Source: Burkholderiales bacterium
GTDB lineage: Bacteria > Pseudomonadota > Gammaproteobacteria > Burkholderiales > SG8-41
DNA length: 55,512 bases
Direction of reading: 5' to 3'
Assembly (NCBI GenBank): GCA_019635015.1
Contig: JAHCAG010000021.1
Span: forward strand, 1-55,512
Made by a program: the position numbers and the translations under genes. Each line of letters begins with the position of its first letter. Position 1 is the stretch's first letter. Under the pieces are notes generated by a model. That model worked only from the letters and a program-made list of their open reading frames with translations, searched no databases and had not been told where the DNA came from. This document shows, in pieces, positions 8,714 to 16,968 of the stretch.

Positions 8714-9498
8714 GCCTTCAGGGTTTTCATGTAGCTGATGATGGCGTCCGCCACTGCGGCGGGCTGTTCGGGCAGCAGCGCATGGGCGGCATTGTCGATC
8801 CTCGCGAGAGTCACGCGGGCGGCCCCCCACTCGTCGCGGTAGGTGTAAATGCTGTCGGGTGGCGACAGCGGGTCCTTGAGCGACAACACGTCGAGCACCG
8901 GCGCACTGCCTGCGGTCCACCATTCCGGTTTCGGTGTTGCCTCGGTGGCGTCACGCTCGGCGTGCATCACCTCATCGTTCCAGCCATCGAGCCAGACGCG
9001 GGCGTCGTTGCCCGGCGCGAAAAACACATGCTGCAGGTGTTTCAGGCGCACTTCCTCCGGCAGATCCATCTGGTGGCATTTGTTGATCGAGTCGCGCAGT
9101 TCGGGCGCCAGCGGCCAGGTATGGGTCGCGGCGAGCAGCACCACGGCGCGTGTGAGTTCCGGGTAGTCGGCGGCGACGGTGCGGGCGACGAAATTGCCGA
9201 AGGCATGGCCGGCGACCACCGAGGGTTCGCCGCCGTCGTGGCGGATCACCGCGGCGATGTCGGCCGAAAAATCATGCAGCGTGATGCCCTTGAGCGGGCC
9301 GCTGCTGCCGCCGAGTCCGCGCGGTTCCGGGCACAACGCGCGGTAACCGGCGGCGGCCAGGCGCTGCGCGATGTCGAAAAAATCGGCGGCGCCGCGGCCC
9401 AGCGACGGCATCATCACGATGCGCGGGCCGCTGCCGAAAGCGTGGACTGCAATGCGGACTTCGCCGCGTTGTACGGTGAAAGAGGCTGTGGAGGACAT
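8710..9498 (-). CDS. Alpha/beta-hydrolase-fold protein with alanine in the nucleophile elbow
   Basis: A 262-residue protein with a clear alpha/beta-hydrolase layout. The oxyanion side (PSLGRGAADFFD), the PEPRGLGGSSGP strand, an acidic residue D209 in SLKDP and a histidine H239 in NAAHALLP are all in place. The nucleophile elbow, however, reads VAGHAFGNF at 95-103, so A99 replaces the expected serine, cysteine or aspartate. The codon is GCC, one base from TCC serine. Ordinary ester or C-C hydrolysis through a nucleophile is therefore unlikely unless this base is an error. It is coupled by ATGA to the GST gene. Confidence 0.85.
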   Translation of the reverse strand: MSSTASFTVQRGEVRIAVHAFGSGPRIVMMPSLGRGAADFFDIAQRLAAAGYRALCPEPRGLGGSSGPLKGITLHDFSADIAAVIRHDGGEPSVVAGHAFGNFVARTVAADYPELTRAVVLLAATHTWPLAPELRDSINKCHQMDLPEEVRLKHLQHVFFAPGNDARVWLDGWNDEVMHAERDATEATPKPEWWTAGSAPVLDVLSLKDPLSPPDSIYTYRDEWGAARVTLARIDNAAHALLPEQPAAVADAIISYMKTLKA

Positions 9499-9594
9499 GG
9501 TGCGGAAACCTGCTCTTTGAGGGAGCAGGAATTCTACCGCGCCATCGGGAACTCACCCGGAAAAACGTCCAATTGATGGAACATTGCGCCGGAA

Positions 9595-10731
9595 TCAGAG
9601 GATTTTTTCGCCGAACTTCTTCAGCGCGGCCCCGGACAGTGAAAGTCCGAGTCCGGGCTGTTCTTTCAGATGGAGCATGCCCTTGTCGATTTTCGGCGGG
9701 TCCTCGAACAGTTCCGCCTGCAGCGGGTCGCGCTCCGGATCGGTGAAGGACTCGACGATGCAGCCCGCCGGGCTGCCTGCGACGATGTGGGCATGGATGA
9801 AGCAGTCGTGGTGAGGCGCGACCTGCACCTGGTTCAGTTCGCACAGCGCGGCGAGTTTGCGGCCGGTGGTGAAGCCGCCCATCATCGTGCAGTCGAACTG
9901 CAGGATGCTGATCGCACCGTCTTCGACGAGGTCGCGGCAGCCATAGGCGGTCAATTCGCTTTCGCCGGCCGACAGCGGGATGTTCGTCTGCTTCGCGAGT
10001 TTCACCAGTTCACGGTGGTCATCGGCCCAGCGTACCGGTTCTTCCAGCCAGCGCGGATTGAGCGGCAGCATCTCGCGTGCCGCGGTGATCGCGGTCGGCA
10101 GGTCCCAGGCGCGGTTGCAGTCGACCATCAGGTCCTTGTCGGGACCGATGATGTCGCGGATCAGCTCCAGCCGTTTCAGGTCTTCCTTCAGCGGCACGCC
10201 GCCAACCTTGGCCTTGAAGCCCTGGTGGCCCTGGGCCTTCAGCATCTGCATTTCGTCCTTCAGTTCCGCCATGTCCTTGCCGTCGCGGTAGTAGGCGCAG
10301 GTGACGTAGCAGGGGATTTCGCTGCGGAAGCCGCCGAACAGGCGGTACAGCGGCAGCTTCGCTGCCTTGCCGACGATGTCCCAGGCGGCGATGTCCACCG
10401 CCGCGGCGATGCGCACGATGGCTTCCCGCGTCCAGCCCTTTTCGGAGGCGATGCGCTGCGCGGTCAGCCAGAAGATGCGGTCATGGAGTTTCTCGGGTGC
10501 CAGCGGATCCTGACCAATGATGAAGTCGGCGATGCCCGACTTGAAAGCCTTGATCGCAGCCTCGATCGGCGTGTAGCTGGTGGCGATGCCGATGCCTTCT
10601 ACGCCCTCGTCGGTGAACATGCGCACCAGGATTTCATTGGCCTTGGGTACGATGAAGTTGCTGACCCAGAACGGGCGCTTGTCTTCGTCCGGGGCGCGGA
10701 GGATGTGGACTTCGAGTCTGGTGATTTTCAT
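9595..10731 (-). CDS. Mandelate racemase/muconate lactonizing enzyme family protein
   Basis: A 378-residue enolase-superfamily enzyme. The catalytic KxK pair is K173/K175 in GFKAKVGG. The metal ligands are D204 (MVDCNRAW), E230 (RWLEEP) and E257 (SAGESE). The opposite-face dyad is D280 (LQFDC) with H307 or H308 (APHHDC). This layout fits the mandelate racemase subgroup (racemases and acid-sugar dehydratases), which remove the proton alpha to a carboxylate. The protein is thus a racemase or dehydratase of an unknown hydroxy or sugar acid. The MFS transporter 36 bp upstream on the same strand may import the substrate. Confidence 0.9.
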   Translation of the reverse strand: MKITRLEVHILRAPDEDKRPFWVSNFIVPKANEILVRMFTDEGVEGIGIATSYTPIEAAIKAFKSGIADFIIGQDPLAPEKLHDRIFWLTAQRIASEKGWTREAIVRIAAAVDIAAWDIVGKAAKLPLYRLFGGFRSEIPCYVTCAYYRDGKDMAELKDEMQMLKAQGHQGFKAKVGGVPLKEDLKRLELIRDIIGPDKDLMVDCNRAWDLPTAITAAREMLPLNPRWLEEPVRWADDHRELVKLAKQTNIPLSAGESELTAYGCRDLVEDGAISILQFDCTMMGGFTTGRKLAALCELNQVQVAPHHDCFIHAHIVAGSPAGCIVESFTDPERDPLQAELFEDPPKIDKGMLHLKEQPGLGLSLSGAALKKFGEKIL

Positions 10732-10767
10732 CGATGGATTCCGGATGGGTGCTGAACGGCCGCCAGT

Positions 10768-12033
10768 TTAACGTTTTCCGTTGGCCATCTGCCGGCTTTC
10801 CGGCATCTGCCGCAGCCGCCATGTGGCAAGCGGGCTGAGCAGCGCGATGATACCCAGCGAGCACCAGGCGAGTCCCCAGGTGACGACCGGTGAGGCTTCA
10901 GCGGCGCCCGCGGCGTCGAGTACCAGGCCGAAGACCCAGGGAGCGATGGCGCCGGCACCAAAGCCCAGCACCGAACGCACGGAGTAGGCGGCCCCGATGT
11001 GCCGCTGCGGCACCAGTTCGGTGACCGCCGTCGAATACACCGAGGAGTCGCCCACCGCGGTGAAGCTGTAGAAGGCGCAGATCACCACCAGCAGCCACAG
11101 TGGCAGCCCGATCAGCCAGCCCAGCGCCAGCGAGCAGCAGGCGCTGATCGTCGCCAGCACCAGCATCGTCCAGGTGCGGCCCATGCGGTCCGACAGCCAG
11201 CCGCCGGTGATACTGCCGCCCATGCTGCCGATGTAGGCGATCGCGGCGAGTCCGGCGCCGAGGCTGGCTGATGCGGTAGCGCTGCTGCCGGTGGAATAGG
11301 CGGCGGCTGCCGCGAGGAAGGCCGGCATCCAGGCCTTCATGCCGAGCATTTCCCAGGAATGGAAGGTGTAGGCCCAGGTGACGAGCATCGCCGGTTTGTT
11401 GTTAAGGATCATCGACACCGGTTTTTCCGCGGCCTGTTCAGTGCTGCGCGGATGAATGATGTTCGGCGTGTTGCGCAAGGCATAAAGGGCGAGCAGGGTG
11501 CCCAGCAGCGGTCCGGCGGCGTTGACGATGAAGGCGCCACGCCATCCGATCAGCGGCGTCAGTGCGCCGGTGAGTACCAGCGCCAGCGCGTAACCGCCGG
11601 ATGCCGCGGCGAGGTAGAAACCCATCGCGCGGCCGCGCTTGCCGGACTGGAAACGCTCCGCGATCAGCGTCAGCCCCGGCGTGTACGAGCCGCCGGAGAA
11701 CAATCCGGTAAGTCCGTAGAGGATCACGCCGCTGATGAAACTTTCGGCGAACAGCGCAAACACCATCGCGCTGATGCTGGAAGCGATGCTCGATACCAGG
11801 AACACGCGCTTGGCGCCGTAACGGTCGGCGAGGAAGCCCACCGCCACCAGCGAGAACAGGTAACCGAAATGCCAGGCCGACTGGATCATGCCGGCTTGCC
11901 CGGCGTTCATGCCCCAGTCCGGTTTCAGCAACGGAATCGCCGCGGCATAGGCGGTGAAGATCAGCGCGAAACTGGTGCGGCTGGCGCAGAGCCAGAGCAG
12001 CCAGGCACCGTCGCCGCGGGGGGTATGGCCCAA
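10768..12033 (-). CDS. MFS transporter, TTG start
   Basis: A 421-residue major facilitator protein with about 12 membrane segments. The loop 2-3 signature is GFLADRYGAKRVF and the second-half equivalent is GGWLSDRMGR. SGGSYTPGLTLIAERFQSGKRGRAMG fits the segment 4 region of organic-acid and aromatic-acid transporters. The only start near the N-terminus is TTG at 12033, 3 bases after the stop of the upstream enoyl-CoA hydratase, so the two are surely co-transcribed. It probably imports the carboxylate used by the enzymes around it. Confidence 0.88.
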   Translation of the reverse strand: MGHTPRGDGAWLLWLCASRTSFALIFTAYAAAIPLLKPDWGMNAGQAGMIQSAWHFGYLFSLVAVGFLADRYGAKRVFLVSSIASSISAMVFALFAESFISGVILYGLTGLFSGGSYTPGLTLIAERFQSGKRGRAMGFYLAAASGGYALALVLTGALTPLIGWRGAFIVNAAGPLLGTLLALYALRNTPNIIHPRSTEQAAEKPVSMILNNKPAMLVTWAYTFHSWEMLGMKAWMPAFLAAAAAYSTGSSATASASLGAGLAAIAYIGSMGGSITGGWLSDRMGRTWTMLVLATISACCSLALGWLIGLPLWLLVVICAFYSFTAVGDSSVYSTAVTELVPQRHIGAAYSVRSVLGFGAGAIAPWVFGLVLDAAGAAEASPVVTWGLAWCSLGIIALLSPLATWRLRQMPESRQMANGKR

Positions 12034-12036
12034 GAT

Positions 12037-12807
12037 CTATTTGCCCAGGAAACGCGGCGGCCGCTTTTCCTTGAATGCGGCGACGCCTTCCTTGTGGTCA
12101 TGGGTCAGGCGCACGATGCCGGAAGCGAGGGTTTCCATTTCGCAAAGCTGTTCGAGCGTGGGCACCGCCATGGACTGGAACATTTTCTTGGCCAGCGCCA
12201 GCGCGTAGGTCGCCGATTCCGCGCATTCGCGGGCGAGTGCCAGCGCCGCGGACTCGAGTTCGGCATCCGGCACCACGCGCGACACCAGTCCCAGCGCTTT
12301 TGCCTCGTTGGCATCGACAGGCCGCGCGGTGTAGACCAGTTCCTTGGCCTGCGCCATGCCCAGGCGCTGGACCAGGAAAAACACCGCGCCGCCGTCGGGT
12401 ACAACGCCGACTTTCTTGAAGGCCATCGAAAACTTCGTGGTGTCGGACGCGACGACCAGGTCGCAGGCCAGTGCCAGCGCGTTGCCGATGCCATAGACCG
12501 GCCCGCGGGTGGCGGCAATCACCGGCTTGTCGAGATTGTAGAGTGCGATGATGGTGCGGTGGCGGCGCTGCGAGCGAGCGCGTCCGGAAACGATGTCGGA
12601 TTTCGCCATGTTGCCGACGTCGCCGCCGGAACAGAAGGCGCGACCTTCGCCCTTCAGCACCACCGCGCGGATCGTGTCATCGGCGGCGATGTCATTGATG
12701 AAACCGAGCAGGGCATCCCACATCGCATCCGACATCGCGTTGAGGCGCTCGGGACGGTCCAGTGTCAGGATGCCGACGGCACCGTCTTTTTCGTAGCGTA
12801 CATTCAT
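12037..12807 (-). CDS. Enoyl-CoA hydratase/isomerase family protein (PaaG-like, second copy)
   Basis: A 256-residue crotonase-fold protein, clearly paralogous to that at 1926-2696: FCSGGDVGNMAKSDIVSGRA against FCAGGDVGSMGGYDVVSGRK. It has the same VGVVPDGGA aspartate variant and the same C-terminal pattern ending KEKRPPRFLGK. Both copies probably share a chemistry different from classical enoyl-CoA hydration. The ATG at 12807 has no Shine-Dalgarno site; a CACAGAG repeat edge (TTTGATTTT) reaches to the start codon. The MFS gene follows after 3 bases. Confidence 0.88.
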   Translation of the reverse strand: MNVRYEKDGAVGILTLDRPERLNAMSDAMWDALLGFINDIAADDTIRAVVLKGEGRAFCSGGDVGNMAKSDIVSGRARSQRRHRTIIALYNLDKPVIAATRGPVYGIGNALALACDLVVASDTTKFSMAFKKVGVVPDGGAVFFLVQRLGMAQAKELVYTARPVDANEAKALGLVSRVVPDAELESAALALARECAESATYALALAKKMFQSMAVPTLEQLCEMETLASGIVRLTHDHKEGVAAFKEKRPPRFLGK

Positions 12808-12822
12808 AAAATCAAAGACTAA

Positions 12823-12962
12823 ACCTTTTAGCCACAGAGAACACAGAGAAAACAGAGGACACAGAGAAAACCCATAACCGCGAACATCGCCTCACCGGTT
12901 TTGCTCTTGCAGTTCTCTGTGCTCTCTGTGTCCTCTGTGGCTTGCTTTTGACTTTCGTTTTA
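12823..12962. repeat. CACAGAG-family intergenic inverted repeat
   Basis: The left arm (12828-12870) has three ACAGAG units in AGCCACAGAGAACACAGAGA and what follows. The right arm (12911-12943) contains TTCTCTGTGCTCTCTGTGTC. The right edge ends at the TAA stop (12960-12962) of the SDR gene. Confidence 0.8.
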
Positions 12963-13880
12963 AATCGAATCCCACGGAAACACATCCGCGGTGCGCTCGG
13001 TGGGCGGGTAGAACCAGCTTTTCAGCGCAGGGTACATGTGTTCGGCGCAGCGTCCCGGGGTCCAGCCGTCGGCGCGGTGCACGCCGCGCAGCGGGCGTGA
13101 CTGGCTCATCAGGAAGATTTCGTTCTTGCGCGTGGCGAAGACCTGGGCGTTGACGCCTTTGGCGGCATCGCTCAAGAGGAATACCGCGAGCGGCGCGTTG
13201 TGTTCCGGCGTGACCTGCTTGCGCTGCTCGATGCGTGCGGCGGTCGCCGGATCCTTGGCCGGGATCGACGCGGTCATCCGTGTCCAGGCTACAGGCGCGA
13301 TGCAGTTCGAGCGCACGTTGAAGCGCGACATGTCGACCGCGATCGCCTTTGACATCGCCACCATGCCCAGCTTGGCTGCGCCGTAGTTGACCTGGCCCAT
13401 GCCGCCGATCAGGCCGGAAGTGGAGGTCATGTGCACGAAGGCGCCGGATTCCTGCTTGCGGAAATGGTCTGCGGCGTGGCGCGCGCAGTTGAAAGCGCCT
13501 TTCAGCATCACGTTGACCACGGAATCCCAGTCGCTTTCCGTCATCTTGTGGAAGATCACGTCGCGCAGGATGCCGGCGTTGTTGACCACCCCGTCGACGC
13601 GTCCGAAGTTGTCGAGCGCGCACTGGATGATCTTCGCGGCGCTGGAAAACTCGGCGACGCTGTCGTAGCTGGCTGCAGCTTCGCCGCCGGCCTTCCTGAT
13701 TTCGTTGACCACCTCCTGTGCCGGGGTCTGGTCGCCGCCGGCGCCGTCGAGCGCGACGCCGATATCGTTGACGATGACCTTCGCGCCTTCGGATGCCGCC
13801 ATTCTCGCGATCGCCGCGCCGATGCCGCGGCCTGCGCCGGTCACCACCACCACCTTGCCTTCCATCATCCTGTCTGCCAT
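12960..13880 (-). CDS. SDR-family 3-hydroxyacyl-CoA dehydrogenase-like protein
   Basis: A 306-residue short-chain dehydrogenase. TGAGRGIG near residue 15 binds NAD(P), NNAG stabilises the fold, the catalytic serine lies in HMTSTSGLIG and YGAAK carries the catalytic Tyr and Lys. The insert VNDIGVALDGAGGDQTPAQE after the second strand is typical of the dehydrogenase part of eukaryotic-type multifunctional enzyme 2. The frame extends to 13961 through a CACAGAG repeat; I chose the ATG at 13880 because AAGGAG stands 7 bases before it and the domain begins there. With the MaoC-type hydratase upstream it could perform the hydratase and dehydrogenase steps of a beta-oxidation-like pathway. Confidence 0.87.
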   Translation of the reverse strand: MADRMMEGKVVVVTGAGRGIGAAIARMAASEGAKVIVNDIGVALDGAGGDQTPAQEVVNEIRKAGGEAAASYDSVAEFSSAAKIIQCALDNFGRVDGVVNNAGILRDVIFHKMTESDWDSVVNVMLKGAFNCARHAADHFRKQESGAFVHMTSTSGLIGGMGQVNYGAAKLGMVAMSKAIAVDMSRFNVRSNCIAPVAWTRMTASIPAKDPATAARIEQRKQVTPEHNAPLAVFLLSDAAKGVNAQVFATRKNEIFLMSQSRPLRGVHRADGWTPGRCAEHMYPALKSWFYPPTERTADVFPWDSI

Positions 13881-13913
13881 TTCCCAGCTCCTTGAAAAAC
13901 CTGAAACTAAAAC

Positions 13914-14047
13914 CTTTTTAGCCACAGAGGGCGCAGAGGACACAGAGAAAACCTTGGACATCGGAAGACGATGCAGGCAAGGTTTTGTTTTTTGATCTTC
14001 TCTGTGTTCTCTGTGACCTCTGTGGCCAAGCTTTTGACTTTGACTTA
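13914..14047. repeat. CACAGAG-family intergenic inverted repeat
   Basis: The left arm (13918-13955) is GCCACAGAGGGCGCAGAGGA continuing into ACACAGAG. The right arm (13998-14031) is TCTCTGTGTTCTCTGTGACC continuing into TCTGTGGCC. The right edge, TTTTGACTTTGACTTAA, contains the TAA stop (14045-14047) of the MaoC-type gene. Confidence 0.8.
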
Positions 14048-14902
14048 AACGATTTCCGCGCGACCGTTGTTGAGCACGGTGACGCCGCGCGCCGGTACGG
14101 TGGCGCGGAAGCTGATGATATTGCCATCAACCCACATTTCGGTGCGGATGGTTTCGCCGGGATAGACCGGCGATGAGAAGCGGCCTTCCATGCTTTTCAG
14201 GCGCAGCGGGTCGTAGCCGCAGACTGTTTTCACCAGGGCGTGGCCGACAACGCTGAAGGTCGCGCGACCGTGCAGGATCGGCATCTTGAAGCCGGCTTTC
14301 GCGGCGTAAGCCGGATCGGCATGCAGCGGGTTGTAGTCGCCGGACAGGCGGTAGATCAGCGCCGCCTGCGGCAGCGTCGGCAGGTCGCAGACCTGCTGTG
14401 CCGGCGTTTCCGGAATCGGCTGCGGCGCCTTGACCGGACCGGAGGGACCGCCGAAGCCGCCGTCGGCGCGGCAGAAGGTGGTGGAGGTCAGAGTGCAGAC
14501 CAGTTCGTCGGTGGCCTTGTCGCGCACCTCGCAGGCGGTCATCAGCAGCGCGCCCTTGTCCTTGCCCTTGTCGAGCACTGCGGTCACCCGCGTCTTGCCG
14601 ATGATGGTGCCTTCGACCGGCAGCGGCTTGTGGATGACGAAGCCCTGTTCGCCATGCACCACATGGCTGCGGGTTATGCCGGTGCCTTCCCCGGCATGCC
14701 AGGGGCCGGGATAGCCGAGAATGATCGCCATTGTCGGCAGTGCCTTGAGGTTTTCCTCGTAGACGAACTGCAGTTGGTTGGGATCGAGGGGGTCGGCACC
14801 CAATCCGACGCCCAGCGCATAAAGCATGGTGTCGCGTTTCGTCAGCTTTTGTTCAACTTGTGGAATGTCGAAGTTGAGCAGTTTTTCATGGTTGATGGCC
14901 AT
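14045..14902 (-). CDS. MaoC-like (R)-specific enoyl-CoA hydratase, MFE-2 type
   Basis: A 285-residue double hot-dog protein. The C-terminal half has the hydratase 2 motif YRLSGDYNPLHADPAYA (about residues 189-205) with the catalytic Asp and His. It is followed by GFKMPILHG. The length and N-terminal half-domain match the hydratase part of peroxisomal multifunctional enzyme 2, a partner for the SDR next door. The frame is open to 15028, but GGAG 7 bases before the ATG at 14902 supports that start. This is the first gene of the long minus-strand block; the divergent PhyH gene starts at 15091. Confidence 0.88.
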   Translation of the reverse strand: MAINHEKLLNFDIPQVEQKLTKRDTMLYALGVGLGADPLDPNQLQFVYEENLKALPTMAIILGYPGPWHAGEGTGITRSHVVHGEQGFVIHKPLPVEGTIIGKTRVTAVLDKGKDKGALLMTACEVRDKATDELVCTLTSTTFCRADGGFGGPSGPVKAPQPIPETPAQQVCDLPTLPQAALIYRLSGDYNPLHADPAYAAKAGFKMPILHGRATFSVVGHALVKTVCGYDPLRLKSMEGRFSSPVYPGETIRTEMWVDGNIISFRATVPARGVTVLNNGRAEIV

Positions 14903-14987
14903 CACGTCTCTCCGGAGTTTTGTGATGCGGGCAATAAGCGGCGCAGCGTCTGTTTGAAGTGTTGTGCGCGGAAGGATTTTTCGCGGA

Positions 14988-14993
14988 TATACT
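14988..14993 (+). promoter_or_regulatory. Candidate -10 box for the PhyH-MBL-Bug genes
   Basis: TATACT lies about 100 bases upstream of the PhyH start in the divergent gap 14903-15090. A TTGTGC sequence at 14962-14967 could be a poor -35 but is 20 bases away, so the promoter call is tentative. Confidence 0.3.
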
Positions 14994-15090
14994 AGCATGG
15001 AGCAGCCCGCATCGAAGCGAGGCCGCATGGTGATAAACCGGACGCCGAGCGCGGAACAGCGATGGCGTTCACCGGATGGAGGAAGCAGGC

Positions 15091-15966
15091 ATGCCGAAGA
15101 AATTGACCACGGCCCAGCTCAGGGACTACCGCGCGAACGGTTATCTGTATCCGCTGGAAGCGCTGTCCGCTGCTGAAGTCGCGAAATACCGCGAAGAGCT
15201 GCGCAGGACCGAAGAGCGCCTCGGCGGTTCGCTGATGGACATCGACAAAAAATTCCGCGGCAACCTGCATTTCATGTGCAAATGGGTCGATGAGCTGGCG
15301 CGCACGCCGGCGATCCTTGATGCCGTCGAAGACCTGCTCGGCCCGGACATCCTGCTCTACACCAGCCGCTTCTTCATCAAGGAGCCGATGAGCGAGGGTA
15401 TCGCCGCCTGGCACCAGGATTCCACCTACTTCGGGCTGCGGCCCTTTGACCATGTCACGGCCTGGGTTGCGTTGAGCAACGTCACCGCGGAGGCCGGCCC
15501 GGTGGAGTTCGCCATCGGCAGCCATATCCGCGGCCAGCTGCTGCAGAAAAGCGGGCTGATCAAGAACAGCGTCAACACTGCGGGCCAGATCATCGTCGAG
15601 TGGTTTGACCAGTCGGAAATCGACCGCGCGATCCTCAAGCCCGGCCAGTTCTCCTTCCACCACACCTGCGTCGTGCATCAGTCGCAGCCCAACCGTTCCC
15701 CCGAGCGGCGCATCGGCATCGCGCTGAGCTACATCCCGACGCGCACCCGCTACATCGGCAAGCGCCGCATGCCGGCCTGCCTCGTGCGCGGCAGGGATGA
15801 ACACAATCATTTCGACCTGCAGCCGCGGCCGCAGGTGGATTTCGGCGAAATCGAGATGCAGCGGCACGACACGACCTTCAAGGCCTATATCGAATCGTTC
15901 TACGAGCAGCTCGGCGAGGCGGAAAAGGATCTGCCGCGGGATGCTGCGGCCGGCATGGTTTACTGA
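15091..15966 (+). CDS. Phytanoyl-CoA dioxygenase (PhyH) family protein
   Basis: A 291-residue Fe(II)/2-oxoglutarate-dependent oxygenase. The metal facial triad is H108 and D110 in WHQD plus a distal histidine, most likely H196 in HHTCVVHQS. R207 in ERRIGIALSY is the expected 2-oxoglutarate-binding arginine. The start at 15091 is preferred over 15076 because GGAGG stands 8 bases before it. It is the first gene of a plus-strand trio with a metallo-beta-lactamase-fold protein (15 bp downstream) and a Bug receptor. Such oxygenases hydroxylate small acids or thioesters; the substrate is unknown. Confidence 0.87.
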   Translation: MPKKLTTAQLRDYRANGYLYPLEALSAAEVAKYREELRRTEERLGGSLMDIDKKFRGNLHFMCKWVDELARTPAILDAVEDLLGPDILLYTSRFFIKEPMSEGIAAWHQDSTYFGLRPFDHVTAWVALSNVTAEAGPVEFAIGSHIRGQLLQKSGLIKNSVNTAGQIIVEWFDQSEIDRAILKPGQFSFHHTCVVHQSQPNRSPERRIGIALSYIPTRTRYIGKRRMPACLVRGRDEHNHFDLQPRPQVDFGEIEMQRHDTTFKAYIESFYEQLGEAEKDLPRDAAAGMVY

Positions 15967-15981
15967 GCGGGGCGGGAGGGC

Positions 15982-16860
15982 TTGAAAGTCACCCTGTTGG
16001 GCACCGGCAGCCCGTTGCCCTCACTCAGGCGCGCGTCCTCGAGTTACCTGGTCGAAGCCGGCGGCGATGTCATCCTGATCGATCATGGTCCCGGTGCCTT
16101 CCAGCGCCTGATGCAGGCCGGGAAAAAAGCGACCGACGTCACGCAAGTTTTTCTGAGCCACCTGCATTTCGACCATTGCGCCGACCTGATCCGGCTGTTC
16201 CATCATCGCTGGGATGCGAGCGGCGACAACACGCCGCCGATGCGCATTCATGGTCCCGACGGCAGCCAGGAATTTGTCGACCGCGTATTCGGCCCGCAGG
16301 GCGCATTCAGCCGCGATCTGGTTTCCCGCACGCAGCATCCGCTGAGTGTCGGGGCGTACCGCGAACGCGGGGGCACGCCGCCGCGCCCGTGGCCGGATAC
16401 CCGCGTCACCGAGCTGCGTGGCGCAGGTGCGCTGGAATTCGGCGACTGGCGCATCCTGCGCTGCGAGGTTCCGCATTACCAGCCGTACCTCGACAGTTTC
16501 GCCTATCGCATCGAAGCCGGCGGCAAATCCTTCGTCTATACCAGCGACGTGAACCTGGCGCTGCCCGGCGGCGCACCACCTGCGCTGCTCGAACTGGCGC
16601 GGGGTGCCGACCTGCTGGTGCATTACCTGAACGCTTTTGCCTTCGAGGCGAACCACCCTGGCGGCCTTGCCGGTCCGCGCTTCGCGGCGCAGCTTGCGCG
16701 GGACGCCGGCGTCGGGATGCTGGTGACCACGCATCATGGTCCATGGATAGATTCCGGCGGCATGCCGGAACGGATTCTCGCCGAAATCGGCAAAACGTAT
16801 TCCGGCCGCACTGTGTGGGGCGAGGATCTGATGTCCTTCGATTTGCAGGCGGCAGCGTAA
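15982..16860 (+). CDS. Metallo-beta-lactamase-fold hydrolase, TTG start
   Basis: A 292-residue protein starting with MKVTLLGTGSPLPSLRRASS, the pattern of RNase Z and arylsulfatase-like MBL proteins. The metal-binding SHLHFDHCADL is near residues 60-70. A further histidine in EVPHYQP, an aspartate in YTSDVN and the final histidine in TTHHGP complete a two-metal site. The start is TTG at 15982 with GGGAGG just before it. Only 15 bases separate it from the PhyH stop. Because it lacks the ELAC-type exosite and sits in a catabolic setting, a small-molecule hydrolase (lactone, ester or thioester) is more likely than tRNA processing. Confidence 0.85.
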   Translation: MKVTLLGTGSPLPSLRRASSSYLVEAGGDVILIDHGPGAFQRLMQAGKKATDVTQVFLSHLHFDHCADLIRLFHHRWDASGDNTPPMRIHGPDGSQEFVDRVFGPQGAFSRDLVSRTQHPLSVGAYRERGGTPPRPWPDTRVTELRGAGALEFGDWRILRCEVPHYQPYLDSFAYRIEAGGKSFVYTSDVNLALPGGAPPALLELARGADLLVHYLNAFAFEANHPGGLAGPRFAAQLARDAGVGMLVTTHHGPWIDSGGMPERILAEIGKTYSGRTVWGEDLMSFDLQAAA

Positions 16861-16968
16861 GCCGCGGGGCGTCGAAGCGGCGGCAGGCTTGCGGCGTCGC
16901 GCTGCAGGCACCTACAATCGGAAGCACCGGCGCCATCACAGAGCGCCAGCCACAACGAGGAGATTCCC

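Noticed and set aside
11359..12822. 487-codon open frame on plus, opposite MFS and enoyl-CoA hydratase genes
   Set aside because: It crosses two real genes on the other strand and has no recognisable domain.
15982..16860. Metallo-beta-lactamase-fold protein as RNase Z
   Set aside because: The N-terminus resembles RNase Z, but the gene sits between a PhyH oxygenase and a Bug receptor, and no exosite is apparent, so I kept the generic call.
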